Assembly (NCBI RefSeq): GCF_008253865.1
Contig: NZ_CP042331.1
Coordinates: 1,922,001-1,986,000, forward strand
Direction: 5' to 3'
DNA: 64,000 nt
DNA from: Bosea sp. F3-2
Lineage (GTDB): Bacteria; Pseudomonadota; Alphaproteobacteria; Rhizobiales; Beijerinckiaceae
Shown: in pieces, positions 53,640-61,174 of the stretch
How positions within the stretch are numbered: position 1 is the first letter of the stretch
Layout: every line of letters begins with the position of its first letter
Notes under the pieces: model-generated
Databases searched by the model: none
What the model saw: the letters and a program-made list of their open reading frames with translations, nothing else
What the model was told of the DNA's origin: nothing
Made by a program: the position numbers and the translations under genes

Positions 53640-54200
53640 GTGAGCCGGATCGGTCCTCGCCACCATATTCGAGACAGAAGCCGCGCATCTGGGTGATCAG
53701 CCGCGTGCGCTGCATGAGCATCTGGTCCCGCACGCGATGCAAAGACTGGACGTCGATCTGCTCGATTGCCTTGGCCTGGACGAACCGCATGGACGGGCGT
53801 GTCACCGCCTCCGCGATCGCTTCGGCATCCAACGTGTCCGACTTGTTCGACTTCAGATATGGCTTCACGAACTGCGCTGGCATGATGCGCACGCGATGGC
53901 CGAGACCTTGGAGCTTGCGCGCGAGCCACTGCGTGCCTGGCAGGCTTCCATGCCGACGAGGGCTGGCGCCGCCCGATCGAAGATGGGTACGATCTCATCG
54001 CCCAGTTCCCAACATTTCTGCAATCGGCAATAGGAAGCATCTGCGAGCGATCGGATTTGTTGATCTGCGCCGAGAGCGCGGCCTGCACGTGTCGCATCTC
54101 GACGCCCGTCAGGGGAAAACCCGCACTCGCCAGAACGCCGGAGAGCCACTGCGACAGCGGTCCGACCTCCCCCGCTTGTAGGGACCTCCGATCGCATGAA
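53640..54200 (-). pseudogene. Two IS110-type transposase remnants
   Basis: On the reverse strand one frame reads MRIMPAQFVKPYLKSNKSDT followed by LDAEAIAEAVTRPSMRFVQA and SLHRVRDQMLMQRTRLITQM, a typical IS110 N-terminal block, with FDRAAPALVGMEACQ in a different frame before it. Further upstream (54060-54200) LTGVEMRHVQAALSAQINKS comes from another IS110 subgroup. Both are frameshifted and truncated. They separate the ABC-dha operon from the GntR gene. Confidence 0.8.
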
Positions 54201-54304
54201 GCAGCACGGCACTCGCACTATTTGTTGCAGAGCGGCTTATATTTGTATCAGTGTATCCACTATGACAGAACGTGCCCAAATTGCACGATCGTAGGAGCCC
54301 GTCC

Positions 54305-55012
54305 ATGAGCCTGGCATCGACCTCGTCGGCGGCAACGGCGCAGGATGAGGCCTATCGCGCGATCCTGCAGGACATCCGCAGCGCGCGTTACCAGCCCGGC
54401 GACCGGTTGATCCCAGAGAAGATCGCGCGCGAGCTCGCCATGAGCCGCATGCCGGTGCGAGAAGCCTTTCAGCGCCTCGCCAACGAAGGGCTCGTCCTGA
54501 TCCGGCCCAATCGCGGCTGCGTCGTTTCCGGCCTGACCATCGCGGAGATCTACGAGCTCTTCGAGATCCGTTCGGTGCTGGAGGGTCTCGCAGTCCGCCT
54601 CGCCATGCCGCGCTTCGATGGCGCCGCGCTGGCCGAGCTCGACGATCACGTCGTCCGCATGCACCGCGCCGGTGCAGCCGGCGGCGCCGACTGGCTCAGC
54701 AAGCACCAGGAATTCCATGCCTATATTTGCGGCCTGAGTGGACGCCCCAAGCTGATCGCCCAGATCGCGGCGCTGCATATCGCGGTCGAACCCTATATGC
54801 GCGTCTGGCTCCACCATGTCGCCCACCCCGCCCAGGCTACGGAGCGCCAAGACGAGGTCGTTGAGGCGATCAAGACCGGCGACGCCGAGCATGCCGAGGC
54901 GGTGATGCGCGACCACATACTGCGTACCGCGCCGCGTCTCGCCGCGTTCCTGCGGAGCCGCAACCAGGCGGCCGGGGTTCCGTCGGGCCTGCCGGCCAGT
55001 ACTCATATCTGA
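54305..55012 (+). CDS. GntR family regulator (FCD subfamily)
   Basis: A 235-residue protein. The GntR winged helix is YRAILQDIRSARYQPGDRLI with ELAMSRMPVREAFQRLANEG. The FCD effector domain includes IYELFEIRSVLEGLAVRLAM and the metal-binding His residues in HQEFHAYICGLSGR and MRDHILRTAPRL. It precedes the binding-protein and ggt genes in the same direction and probably regulates them. It may instead regulate the divergent dha operon, from which IS debris now separates it. Confidence 0.9.
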   Translation: MSLASTSSAATAQDEAYRAILQDIRSARYQPGDRLIPEKIARELAMSRMPVREAFQRLANEGLVLIRPNRGCVVSGLTIAEIYELFEIRSVLEGLAVRLAMPRFDGAALAELDDHVVRMHRAGAAGGADWLSKHQEFHAYICGLSGRPKLIAQIAALHIAVEPYMRVWLHHVAHPAQATERQDEVVEAIKTGDAEHAEAVMRDHILRTAPRLAAFLRSRNQAAGVPSGLPASTHI

Positions 55013-55093
55013 GCCGAACCACGCAGCGGCTCGCCAGAAGGCCGCGCTCCCGAGGAAGCCCCAGGGTCAGCCAAAAGAACGAGGGGATTAACG

Positions 55094-56680
55094 ATGGATC
55101 GACGCCAGTTCCTGAAAGCCTCGGCCGCGGCCGCCTTCCTGCCGGCAGCGCCGCATCTCGCCGTGGCGCAGGATGTCAAGACGCTGCGCTTCGTGCCCTA
55201 TTCCGACGTCGCGATCATCGATCCGATCTGGACCAACGGCTATTCGACCCGCACCCATGCGCTGCTCGTCTGGGATACGCTCTACGGCCTCGACGACCAG
55301 TTCCAGCCGCAGCCGCAAATGGTCGAGGGCCATGTTGTCGAGGATGACGGCAAGCGCTGGACGCTGACGCTGCGGCCCGGCCTCGTCTTCCACGATGGCA
55401 GCAAGGTGCTGGCGCGCGACGCCGTCGCCTCGATCAAGCGCTGGGGCGCCCGCGACACCTTCGGGCAGGCGCTGATGGCGGCGACCGACGAGCTTTCGGC
55501 GCTGGACGACCGCACCGTCGTCTTCCGGCTGAAGCAGCCCTTCCCACATCTGCCAGCGGCACTCGCCCGCCCGAGCGCGCTCGTCGCCGCGATCATGCCG
55601 GAGCGTCTCGCCCAGACCGATCCGTTCAAGCAAATCCCCGAAGCGATTGGCAGCGGCCCCTATCGCTATCTCACTGCGGAGCGCATCGCCGGCGCCCGCC
55701 ATGTCTATGCAAAGCACGACGGATACGTTCCGCGTCCGAGCGGCACCCCGAGCTTCACCGCCGGCCCGCGCATGCCCTATCTCGACCGCATCGAGTTCAC
55801 TGTCATGCCCGATGCCGCGACAGCGGTCGCGGCACTGCAGTCGGGCGCGGTCGACTGGGTCGAGCAGCCGATCATCGACCTGCTGCCGCTGCTGCGCAAC
55901 GATCCGAACATCACGGTCGAGGTCAAGGACCGGACCGGCATGGCCGGGCAGGTTCGGCTCAATCATCTGCAGCCACCCTTCAATAATCCAGCGATCCGCC
56001 GAGTAATTCTCGGTGCGATCGATCAGGAAGAATGCATGAACGCGGTCTGCGGCGGTGATCCGCAGGTCGAACGTGGCAGCATCGGCTTCTTCCCGAACAA
56101 CTCGCCGATGGCTTCGGACGTCGCCGCGCCCGCTCTCAAGGGACCGAAGGACTTCGGCAAGCTCAAGCGGGAACTCGCGGCCGCAGGCTACAAGGGTGAG
56201 CGAGCCGTGTTCCTCGCGGCGCAGGACGTGCCGCGCATCGCGCTGGTCTGCGATGTCGCGGCCGACGCGCTGCGCCGGATTGGCGTTAATGTCGACTTCG
56301 TCGCCGCCGACTGGGGCACCGTCCTCCAGCGCATCAGCAACCGGAACCCGGTCGAGCAGGGCGGCTGGAGCTGCTACGTCACCTATTGGTCGGGGCTTGA
56401 TCTCGGCTCGCCAGCGACGAGTTCGCCGCTGCGCGGAAACGGTGCCAAGGGCAGCCCGGGCTGGCCGGACAGTCCGCAGATCGAGGCGCTACGCGCCCGC
56501 TGGCTCGCTGCCGGCGACCCGGACATACAGAAGGGGATCGCCCGCGAGATCGAACTCCAGGCGATGCAGGACGTGCCTTATGTCCCGGCAGGCCAGTATC
56601 TGCAGCCGGTCGCTTATCGCAAGAACCTGACGGGCATGCTGAACGGCGTTCCGGTTTTCACCAATCTGCGCAAAGGCTGA
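55094..56680 (+). CDS. Peptide-type ABC substrate-binding protein (family 5), orphan
   Basis: A 528-residue DppA/OppA-family periplasmic protein with a Tat-like leader (MDRRQFLKASAAAAFLPAAP, cleavage after AVA). YLDRIEFTVMPDAATAVAAL and LIVWD-type N-terminal lobe (ALLVWDTLYGLDDQFQPQPQ) are family features, and DVPYVPAGQYLQPVAYRKNL ends it. No permease or ATPase genes of this type are adjacent. Next comes ggt, so gamma-glutamyl compounds or glutathione are plausible ligands. Confidence 0.92.
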   Translation: MDRRQFLKASAAAAFLPAAPHLAVAQDVKTLRFVPYSDVAIIDPIWTNGYSTRTHALLVWDTLYGLDDQFQPQPQMVEGHVVEDDGKRWTLTLRPGLVFHDGSKVLARDAVASIKRWGARDTFGQALMAATDELSALDDRTVVFRLKQPFPHLPAALARPSALVAAIMPERLAQTDPFKQIPEAIGSGPYRYLTAERIAGARHVYAKHDGYVPRPSGTPSFTAGPRMPYLDRIEFTVMPDAATAVAALQSGAVDWVEQPIIDLLPLLRNDPNITVEVKDRTGMAGQVRLNHLQPPFNNPAIRRVILGAIDQEECMNAVCGGDPQVERGSIGFFPNNSPMASDVAAPALKGPKDFGKLKRELAAAGYKGERAVFLAAQDVPRIALVCDVAADALRRIGVNVDFVAADWGTVLQRISNRNPVEQGGWSCYVTYWSGLDLGSPATSSPLRGNGAKGSPGWPDSPQIEALRARWLAAGDPDIQKGIAREIELQAMQDVPYVPAGQYLQPVAYRKNLTGMLNGVPVFTNLRKG

Positions 56681-56747
56681 CCGTCCTTCGCTCCCTCTCC
56701 GAAAACCCGGCGGTGTGGCCGGCCCTGTTTCCACGAAGGCTTCTTCC

Positions 56748-58343
56748 ATGCGCGATCTAGAGCTTCCCGGTCGGTCCCTCGCCATAAGCTGCAACGCGAT
56801 GGCGGCGACCTCGCATCCCGCCTCGACGCTCGCCGCACTCGACATCATGAAGGCCGGCGGCAATGCGATCGACGCCGCCATCGCCGCCTGTGCCGTGCAA
56901 TGCGTGGTCGAGGCCGGCTCAACTGGCATCGGCGGCGACTGCTTCGTGCTCTATTCGCGCGGCGGGTCGACCGACGTCATCGCCTATAACGGCTCGGGCC
57001 GCACGCCCGCAGCCGCCACGCTCGATTGGTACGAGAAGGCAGGCATCACCGCGCTGGAGCGGCATTCACCGCATGTCGTCACCGTCTCGGGCGCAATCGA
57101 CGCCTGGACGCGGCTCAACAAGGACCATGGCCGTCTGCCGCTCGCGGAGGTCCTCGCGCCGGCTATCGGCTATGCCCGCGACGGCTACGCGCTGACGCCG
57201 CGCGTCGCCTACGATCTTGCCGCCCAGCGCGACCTGCTGATCAAGGATGCCAACGCCGCCGCGACCTTCCTGGTCGACGGGCAGGCCCCGGCCGCCGGCA
57301 CCGTGCAGCGCCAGCCGGCTCTGGCCGCGACCCTCGAGGCGATCGGCCGCGAGGGGCGCGATGCCTTCTATCGCGGCGAGATCGCCAGGGAGATGGTCGA
57401 CTACCTCCAGGCCGCCGGCGGCCTGCACACAGTTGACGACTTCGCCGCAGCCGAAGGCGAATACGTCACCCCGATCAGCGCCACCTTCCGTGGCCGCACC
57501 GTCTACGAGTGCCCGCCGAACGGACAGGGTGTCATCGCGCTCTTGATCATGAAGATCCTTGAGCGCTTCAAGCCCAAGGGCGGCCCGCTCGCGGTCGAGA
57601 ACCTCCACATCGAGCTGGAGGCGACCCGCCTCGCCTATGCCGCGCGCGACCGCCTCCTCGCCGACCCCGCCAAGGCCGAGGTGCCGGTGGAGCATCTGCT
57701 CTCGAATGAGCTCGCCGACGAGCTCGCCGGCATGATCGACCCCGAGCGCGCGCTCGATCCGCTGCCGGTCATCCCCGGCGGCGCCGAGCACAAGGACACG
57801 GTTTACATCAGCGTCGTCGACAAGGACCGCAACGCCGTCTCCTTCATCAACTCGATCTTCTCGCCCTATGGCAGCGGGCTGATGACCAAAAAGTCCGGCG
57901 TGCTCTTCCATAATCGCGGCCAGAGCTTCGTGCTGAAGCAGGGGCATCCCAACGCCATCGCCCCGCAAAAGCGGCCGATGCACACCATCATCCCCGGCAT
58001 GCTCGCCGAGGGTGGCCGCGTCGTCATGCCCTTCGGCGTGATGGGCGGGCACTATCAGGCGATGGGCCACGCCCATTTCCTGGCCAAACTGTTCGACCAT
58101 GGCCTCGATCTGCAGGAAGCGATCGACCTGCCGCGCCTCTTCCCGCTGCCGGGCACGAACACGGTCGAGACCGAAAGCCGACTGCGCGATAGCGTCGGCG
58201 TGGCGCTCGCGGCGCGCGGCTTCGACGTGCAGCCGCCGAAATCGCCGATGGGCGGCGCCCAGGCGATCTGGATCGACTGGGAAAAGGGCACGCTGACTGG
58301 CGGCTCCGATCCCCGCAAAGATGGCTGCGCATTGGGAATCTGA
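56748..58343 (+). CDS. ggt: Gamma-glutamyltransferase family protein
   Basis: A 531-residue Ntn-hydrolase precursor. ATSHPASTLAALDIMKAGGN and GGNAIDAAIAACAVQCVVEA open the large subunit, with GSTGIGGDCFVLY. Self-cleavage is expected before the Thr in KDTVYISVVDKDRNAVSFIN, which aligns with the TTHxSVVD catalytic site; the second residue of the motif differs (Val). GVLFHNRGQSF and VMGGHYQAMGHAHFLAKLFD lie in the small subunit. No signal peptide is obvious, unlike periplasmic GGTs. It sits 67 bases after the binding-protein gene. Confidence 0.9.
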   Translation: MRDLELPGRSLAISCNAMAATSHPASTLAALDIMKAGGNAIDAAIAACAVQCVVEAGSTGIGGDCFVLYSRGGSTDVIAYNGSGRTPAAATLDWYEKAGITALERHSPHVVTVSGAIDAWTRLNKDHGRLPLAEVLAPAIGYARDGYALTPRVAYDLAAQRDLLIKDANAAATFLVDGQAPAAGTVQRQPALAATLEAIGREGRDAFYRGEIAREMVDYLQAAGGLHTVDDFAAAEGEYVTPISATFRGRTVYECPPNGQGVIALLIMKILERFKPKGGPLAVENLHIELEATRLAYAARDRLLADPAKAEVPVEHLLSNELADELAGMIDPERALDPLPVIPGGAEHKDTVYISVVDKDRNAVSFINSIFSPYGSGLMTKKSGVLFHNRGQSFVLKQGHPNAIAPQKRPMHTIIPGMLAEGGRVVMPFGVMGGHYQAMGHAHFLAKLFDHGLDLQEAIDLPRLFPLPGTNTVETESRLRDSVGVALAARGFDVQPPKSPMGGAQAIWIDWEKGTLTGGSDPRKDGCALGI

Positions 58344-58414
58344 CCCTGAATACGTAAACGGCGTCATGGTGATCGTTCGGATCGCTTCGGCGGCCGGGCG
58401 CCCCTGGGACACAC

Positions 58415-58640
58415 GGCGGCTGGGCGGTGAACGTCAAGCGCGTCGAGCGGATCTGGCGGCGAGAAGGGCTCAAAGTGCCTCAGAGGCAGCCGAAAGGGGC
58501 ATCTTTGGCCGAACGACGGATCAGGCGTGCGGCTGCGACCAGAGCATTCCAACCATGTCTGGCTGTACGACTTTGTCGAGAAGCCCCGAATCCGATCATA
58601 GCGCGCTGTGGGATTGCGGCTTCGCAGTGAACGACGCTGC
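58415..58640 (+). pseudogene. IS3-family transposase fragment
   Basis: The frame GWAVNVKRVERIWRREGLKV plus PQRQPKG is the typical OrfB start region of IS3 transposases. After a one-base shift the next frame reads NDGSGVRLRPEHSNHVWLYD and FVEKPRIRS. The catalytic core is missing. It lies just inside the right island border. Confidence 0.82.
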
Positions 58641-58835
58641 CTAGTAAAAGGCCCTGCCCGCCTCAAGGATCCGCTCTTCGATCCATGAGATCTGAGCAAT
58701 GACTCCTTGACGCTCTCGCAATCCGCGCGCCATTTTAGCCGAAGGAAAATGGCTGCTGGAGATGGCACGCGCATCGAAATTCCTTGCTCAAAAAGCTTAG
58801 GGTTTTCCGGACGTTAGCGGGAATTTGGCAGAGAT

Positions 58836-58854
58836 TCCCTCCGTCTCCGCCACT
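58836..58854 (+). repeat. Right attachment-site copy (attR)
   Basis: An exact 19-base copy of the tRNA-Ser 3' end including its CCA (compare 24777-24795), same orientation, not attached to any tRNA body. Upstream GAGATT differs from the tRNA sequence, so identity begins abruptly. Confidence 0.72.
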
Positions 58855-58891
58855 AAAATCTTATTAAGCCACTGATTCTATTAAGATTTTT
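58855..58891 (+). terminator. Hairpin terminator, probably the original tRNA-Ser terminator
   Basis: AAAATCTTA (58855-58863) pairs with TAAGATTTT (58882-58890), ending in a T-run. It starts immediately after the attR copy, exactly where the terminator of an uninterrupted tRNA-Ser gene would be. Confidence 0.65.
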
Positions 58892-59298
58892 GGCAGTTCG
58901 AAACTGACCAACCCAACGATCACCCCAATGGGAGGACAGGGTTGGTATCCACCTCGTGTGCCTCGAGGGGTTTACCGCTGTGTTCATCGCGGCGGTGACG
59001 CGGCTCCGATTCGCGCCACAAGCAGACCTTTGCGCGCGTCCTGGAACCGGACATCGGCGATCGTCCGAGCCAAGCTTGCGGCTGAGGATCGAGTGAGCAG
59101 TGCGCTGTCGCTATCCGCCGCGCACTCCGTCTGGTTGGATTCAGATGCCGGTCTGCGACGGAGTCTCCAGAGATTTTCAGTCGAAGCTTCGCATCTCGCC
59201 ATTGTGTGACCTGCATCACTGTGCGGAGCCATGAATGGACGCACATTCCCGATCGCCGGGGGGCCGAAGCTTAGAGCACCCGTTCGGGAGGAGTCATC
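58892..59298. other. No recognisable gene
   Basis: About 400 bases between the right island border and the flavin oxidase gene. Short frames on both strands show no family I recognise. The last 20 bases hold GGGAGGAG, the ribosome site of the next gene. Confidence 0.5.
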
Positions 59299-60738
59299 AT
59301 GCCTGCACACAGCCTCACGACGCTGACGGCCGGAAAGACGAGCATCGATACCTCGGCGATCGAAGCGCTTGCCGCGCAATTGAGCGGCAGCATCCTCGAC
59401 ACGAGTGACGCAGGCTACGATGACGCGCGTGCCATCTGGAATGGGATGATCGATCGCAGGCCTGGGCTGATCATACGCTGTATGGCCGCGAGCGACGTCG
59501 TCAGCGCGGTTCGTTTCGCGCGTGACCATGGCTTGCTCGTCTCGGTACGGGGCGGTGGCCATGGCATTGCCGGCAATGCCGTCTGCGATGGCGGCTTGAT
59601 GATTGATCTTTCGCAGATGAGATCAGTCCGCGTCGATGCCGCGGCGCAGCATGCCTGGGTCGAACCCGGGGCAACGCTTGCCGATGTCGACAGGGAGACG
59701 CAGGCGGCTGGGCTGATCGTGCCGACGGGCATCAATTCGACCACAGGCATCGCCGGGCTGACTCTGGGAGGGGGCTTTGGGTGGATCACGCGGAAGTTTG
59801 GCCTGACCCTGGACAGCCTGGTGTCGGTCGAGATCGTGACCGCCGATGGCGAACTCCGGCGGGCCAGCGCGTCGGAGGATCCTGACCTGTTCTGGGCTCT
59901 GCGCGGCGGCGGCGGCAATTTCGGCGTCGTCACGGCATTCGAGTTCCGGCTTCACAGGTTCGGCCCCGAAGTCCTGTCCGGCCTCGTCGTCCATCCCCTC
60001 GACGAGGCCGAGTTGGTCCTGAAGAACTATCGCGCGGCGCTCGAAGCCGCCCCCGACGAGCTGACCTGCTGGGCTGTGATGCGGAAGGCACCGCCTCTGC
60101 CGTTTCTGCCGGCGCGGTGGCATGGTGAGGAAGTGCTGATCCTCGCGATGTGCTACTGCGGCGACATCGCCGACGGCGAAAGGGCCACTGCCAGACTGCG
60201 CTCGATCGGAAAGCCGATTGCCGATGTGGTGGGACCTGCTCCCTTCACCGCATGGCAACAGGCTTTCGATCCGCTGCTCACACAGGGTGCCCGCAACTAC
60301 TGGAAGAGTCACGACTTCACCGATCTCTCGGATGCGGCCATCGAAATCCTGATCCGTGCAGCGCGCCACCTGCCGAGCCCGGAATGCGAGATCTTCATAG
60401 CGCATGTCGGCGGTGCCGCAGGCCGCGTCGCCGCCGCCTCCACGGCATTTCCTCAGCGTAGCTCCCATTTCGTGATGAACGTTCATGCACGCTGGCGCGA
60501 ACAGAGCATGGACCAGGCCTGTGTTGGCTGGGCGCGGGAACTCTTCGAAACCACAAGACCGCTTTCTGCCGGGACGGCCTATATCAATTTCATGCCGGCC
60601 GACGAGATGGATCGCGTCCAGGAGGCTTATGGAGCCAGCTATCATCGCCTCGCCATGCTGAAGCAGCGCTACGATCCGTCGAACCTGTTCCGCATGAATC
60701 AGAATGTGACGCCGATGACGAATACAAGGGCTGCCTGA
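59299..60738 (+). CDS. FAD-binding oxidoreductase, BBE-like (PCMH fold)
   Basis: A 479-residue flavoprotein. LIIRCMAASDVVSAVRFARD and LVSVRGGGHGIAGNAVCDGG place the FAD-linking His in GGGHG. TTGIAGLTLGGGFGWITRKF is the second FAD loop; it lacks the Cys seen in bicovalent enzymes, so a single covalent link through His is expected, as in 6-hydroxynicotine oxidase. DPDLFWALRGGGGNFGVVTA is also typical, and a C-terminal BBE domain ends YDPSNLFRMNQNV. It oxidises an alcohol, amine or sugar with O2; substrate unknown. Confidence 0.92.
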   Translation: MPAHSLTTLTAGKTSIDTSAIEALAAQLSGSILDTSDAGYDDARAIWNGMIDRRPGLIIRCMAASDVVSAVRFARDHGLLVSVRGGGHGIAGNAVCDGGLMIDLSQMRSVRVDAAAQHAWVEPGATLADVDRETQAAGLIVPTGINSTTGIAGLTLGGGFGWITRKFGLTLDSLVSVEIVTADGELRRASASEDPDLFWALRGGGGNFGVVTAFEFRLHRFGPEVLSGLVVHPLDEAELVLKNYRAALEAAPDELTCWAVMRKAPPLPFLPARWHGEEVLILAMCYCGDIADGERATARLRSIGKPIADVVGPAPFTAWQQAFDPLLTQGARNYWKSHDFTDLSDAAIEILIRAARHLPSPECEIFIAHVGGAAGRVAAASTAFPQRSSHFVMNVHARWREQSMDQACVGWARELFETTRPLSAGTAYINFMPADEMDRVQEAYGASYHRLAMLKQRYDPSNLFRMNQNVTPMTNTRAA

Positions 60739-60777
60739 GCCTAGTCGCGCCAGTAAATGGCCGAATTGGAATGGCTT

Positions 60778-60821
60778 CCGGTGTCGCAGGGCGGCGGTGA
60801 AACGCGCCCCTGCGACACCGG
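60778..60821. terminator. Strong hairpin after the flavin oxidase gene
   Basis: CCGGTGTCGCAGGG (60778-60791) and CCCTGCGACACCGG (60808-60821) are exact complements over 14 bases. There is no clear T-run, so it is either a terminator of lesser type or an RNA-stabilising hairpin. Confidence 0.6.
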
Positions 60822-60916
60822 CCAATCATTGAGTTCCGAGACGCCCCGGCCGACATTAATTATTGGCGGGCGTCGCCTTTCCACCCAAGTTTACGGTTGG
60901 CCGCAAGCCATAGCGA

Positions 60917-60938
60917 GCACGGCAGTTACCTGCCGTGC
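60917..60938. other. Perfect short hairpin
   Basis: GCACGGCAG-TTAC-CTGCCGTGC has nine-base arms. The rest of the 436-base gap from 60739 to 61174, apart from this and the preceding hairpin, shows no gene. Confidence 0.5.
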
Positions 60939-61174
60939 CTGAGGCCGCAGGTTCGTCTGCTGGATCGGCCTCGATGGCTTGCTGCAGCGTCTCCACCGCG
61001 CCAGGCCAAGCGGACAACATGAGAATTGGCTGATCAAGATCTGTCGAAATGGCTTACGTCCTTCTTGTGGCCGGCTGACTCAAAAAGGCCGTCGCGCCGC
61101 CACGTTTCATTCAAACCCCGTTCAGCCGGGAAGGCCGAGCTTCTGGTGAAGTGATCCTTTTGCTGGAGGCTTCC

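Larger units (their letters stand above)
24796..58854. mobile_element. Probable decayed integrative island at tRNA-Ser, about 34 kb
   Basis: The segment is bounded by 19-base direct repeats of the tRNA-Ser 3' end. It begins with an integrase ruin and is rich in frameshifted genes and transposase fragments, whereas the DNA to its left shows none. It also has intact metabolic operons. With the integrase destroyed it should no longer move on its own. It may be a mosaic of several insertions. The boundary rests on my sequence comparison, not on comparison with an empty site. Confidence 0.6.

Noticed and set aside
57066..58412. 448-residue open frame opposite ggt
   Set aside because: Shadow of the gamma-glutamyltransferase codons; no motif and no ribosome site.
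58836..58854. A second tRNA-Ser gene
   Set aside because: Only the 3' 19 bases match; there is no anticodon arm or acceptor 5' strand upstream, so it is an attachment-site copy.
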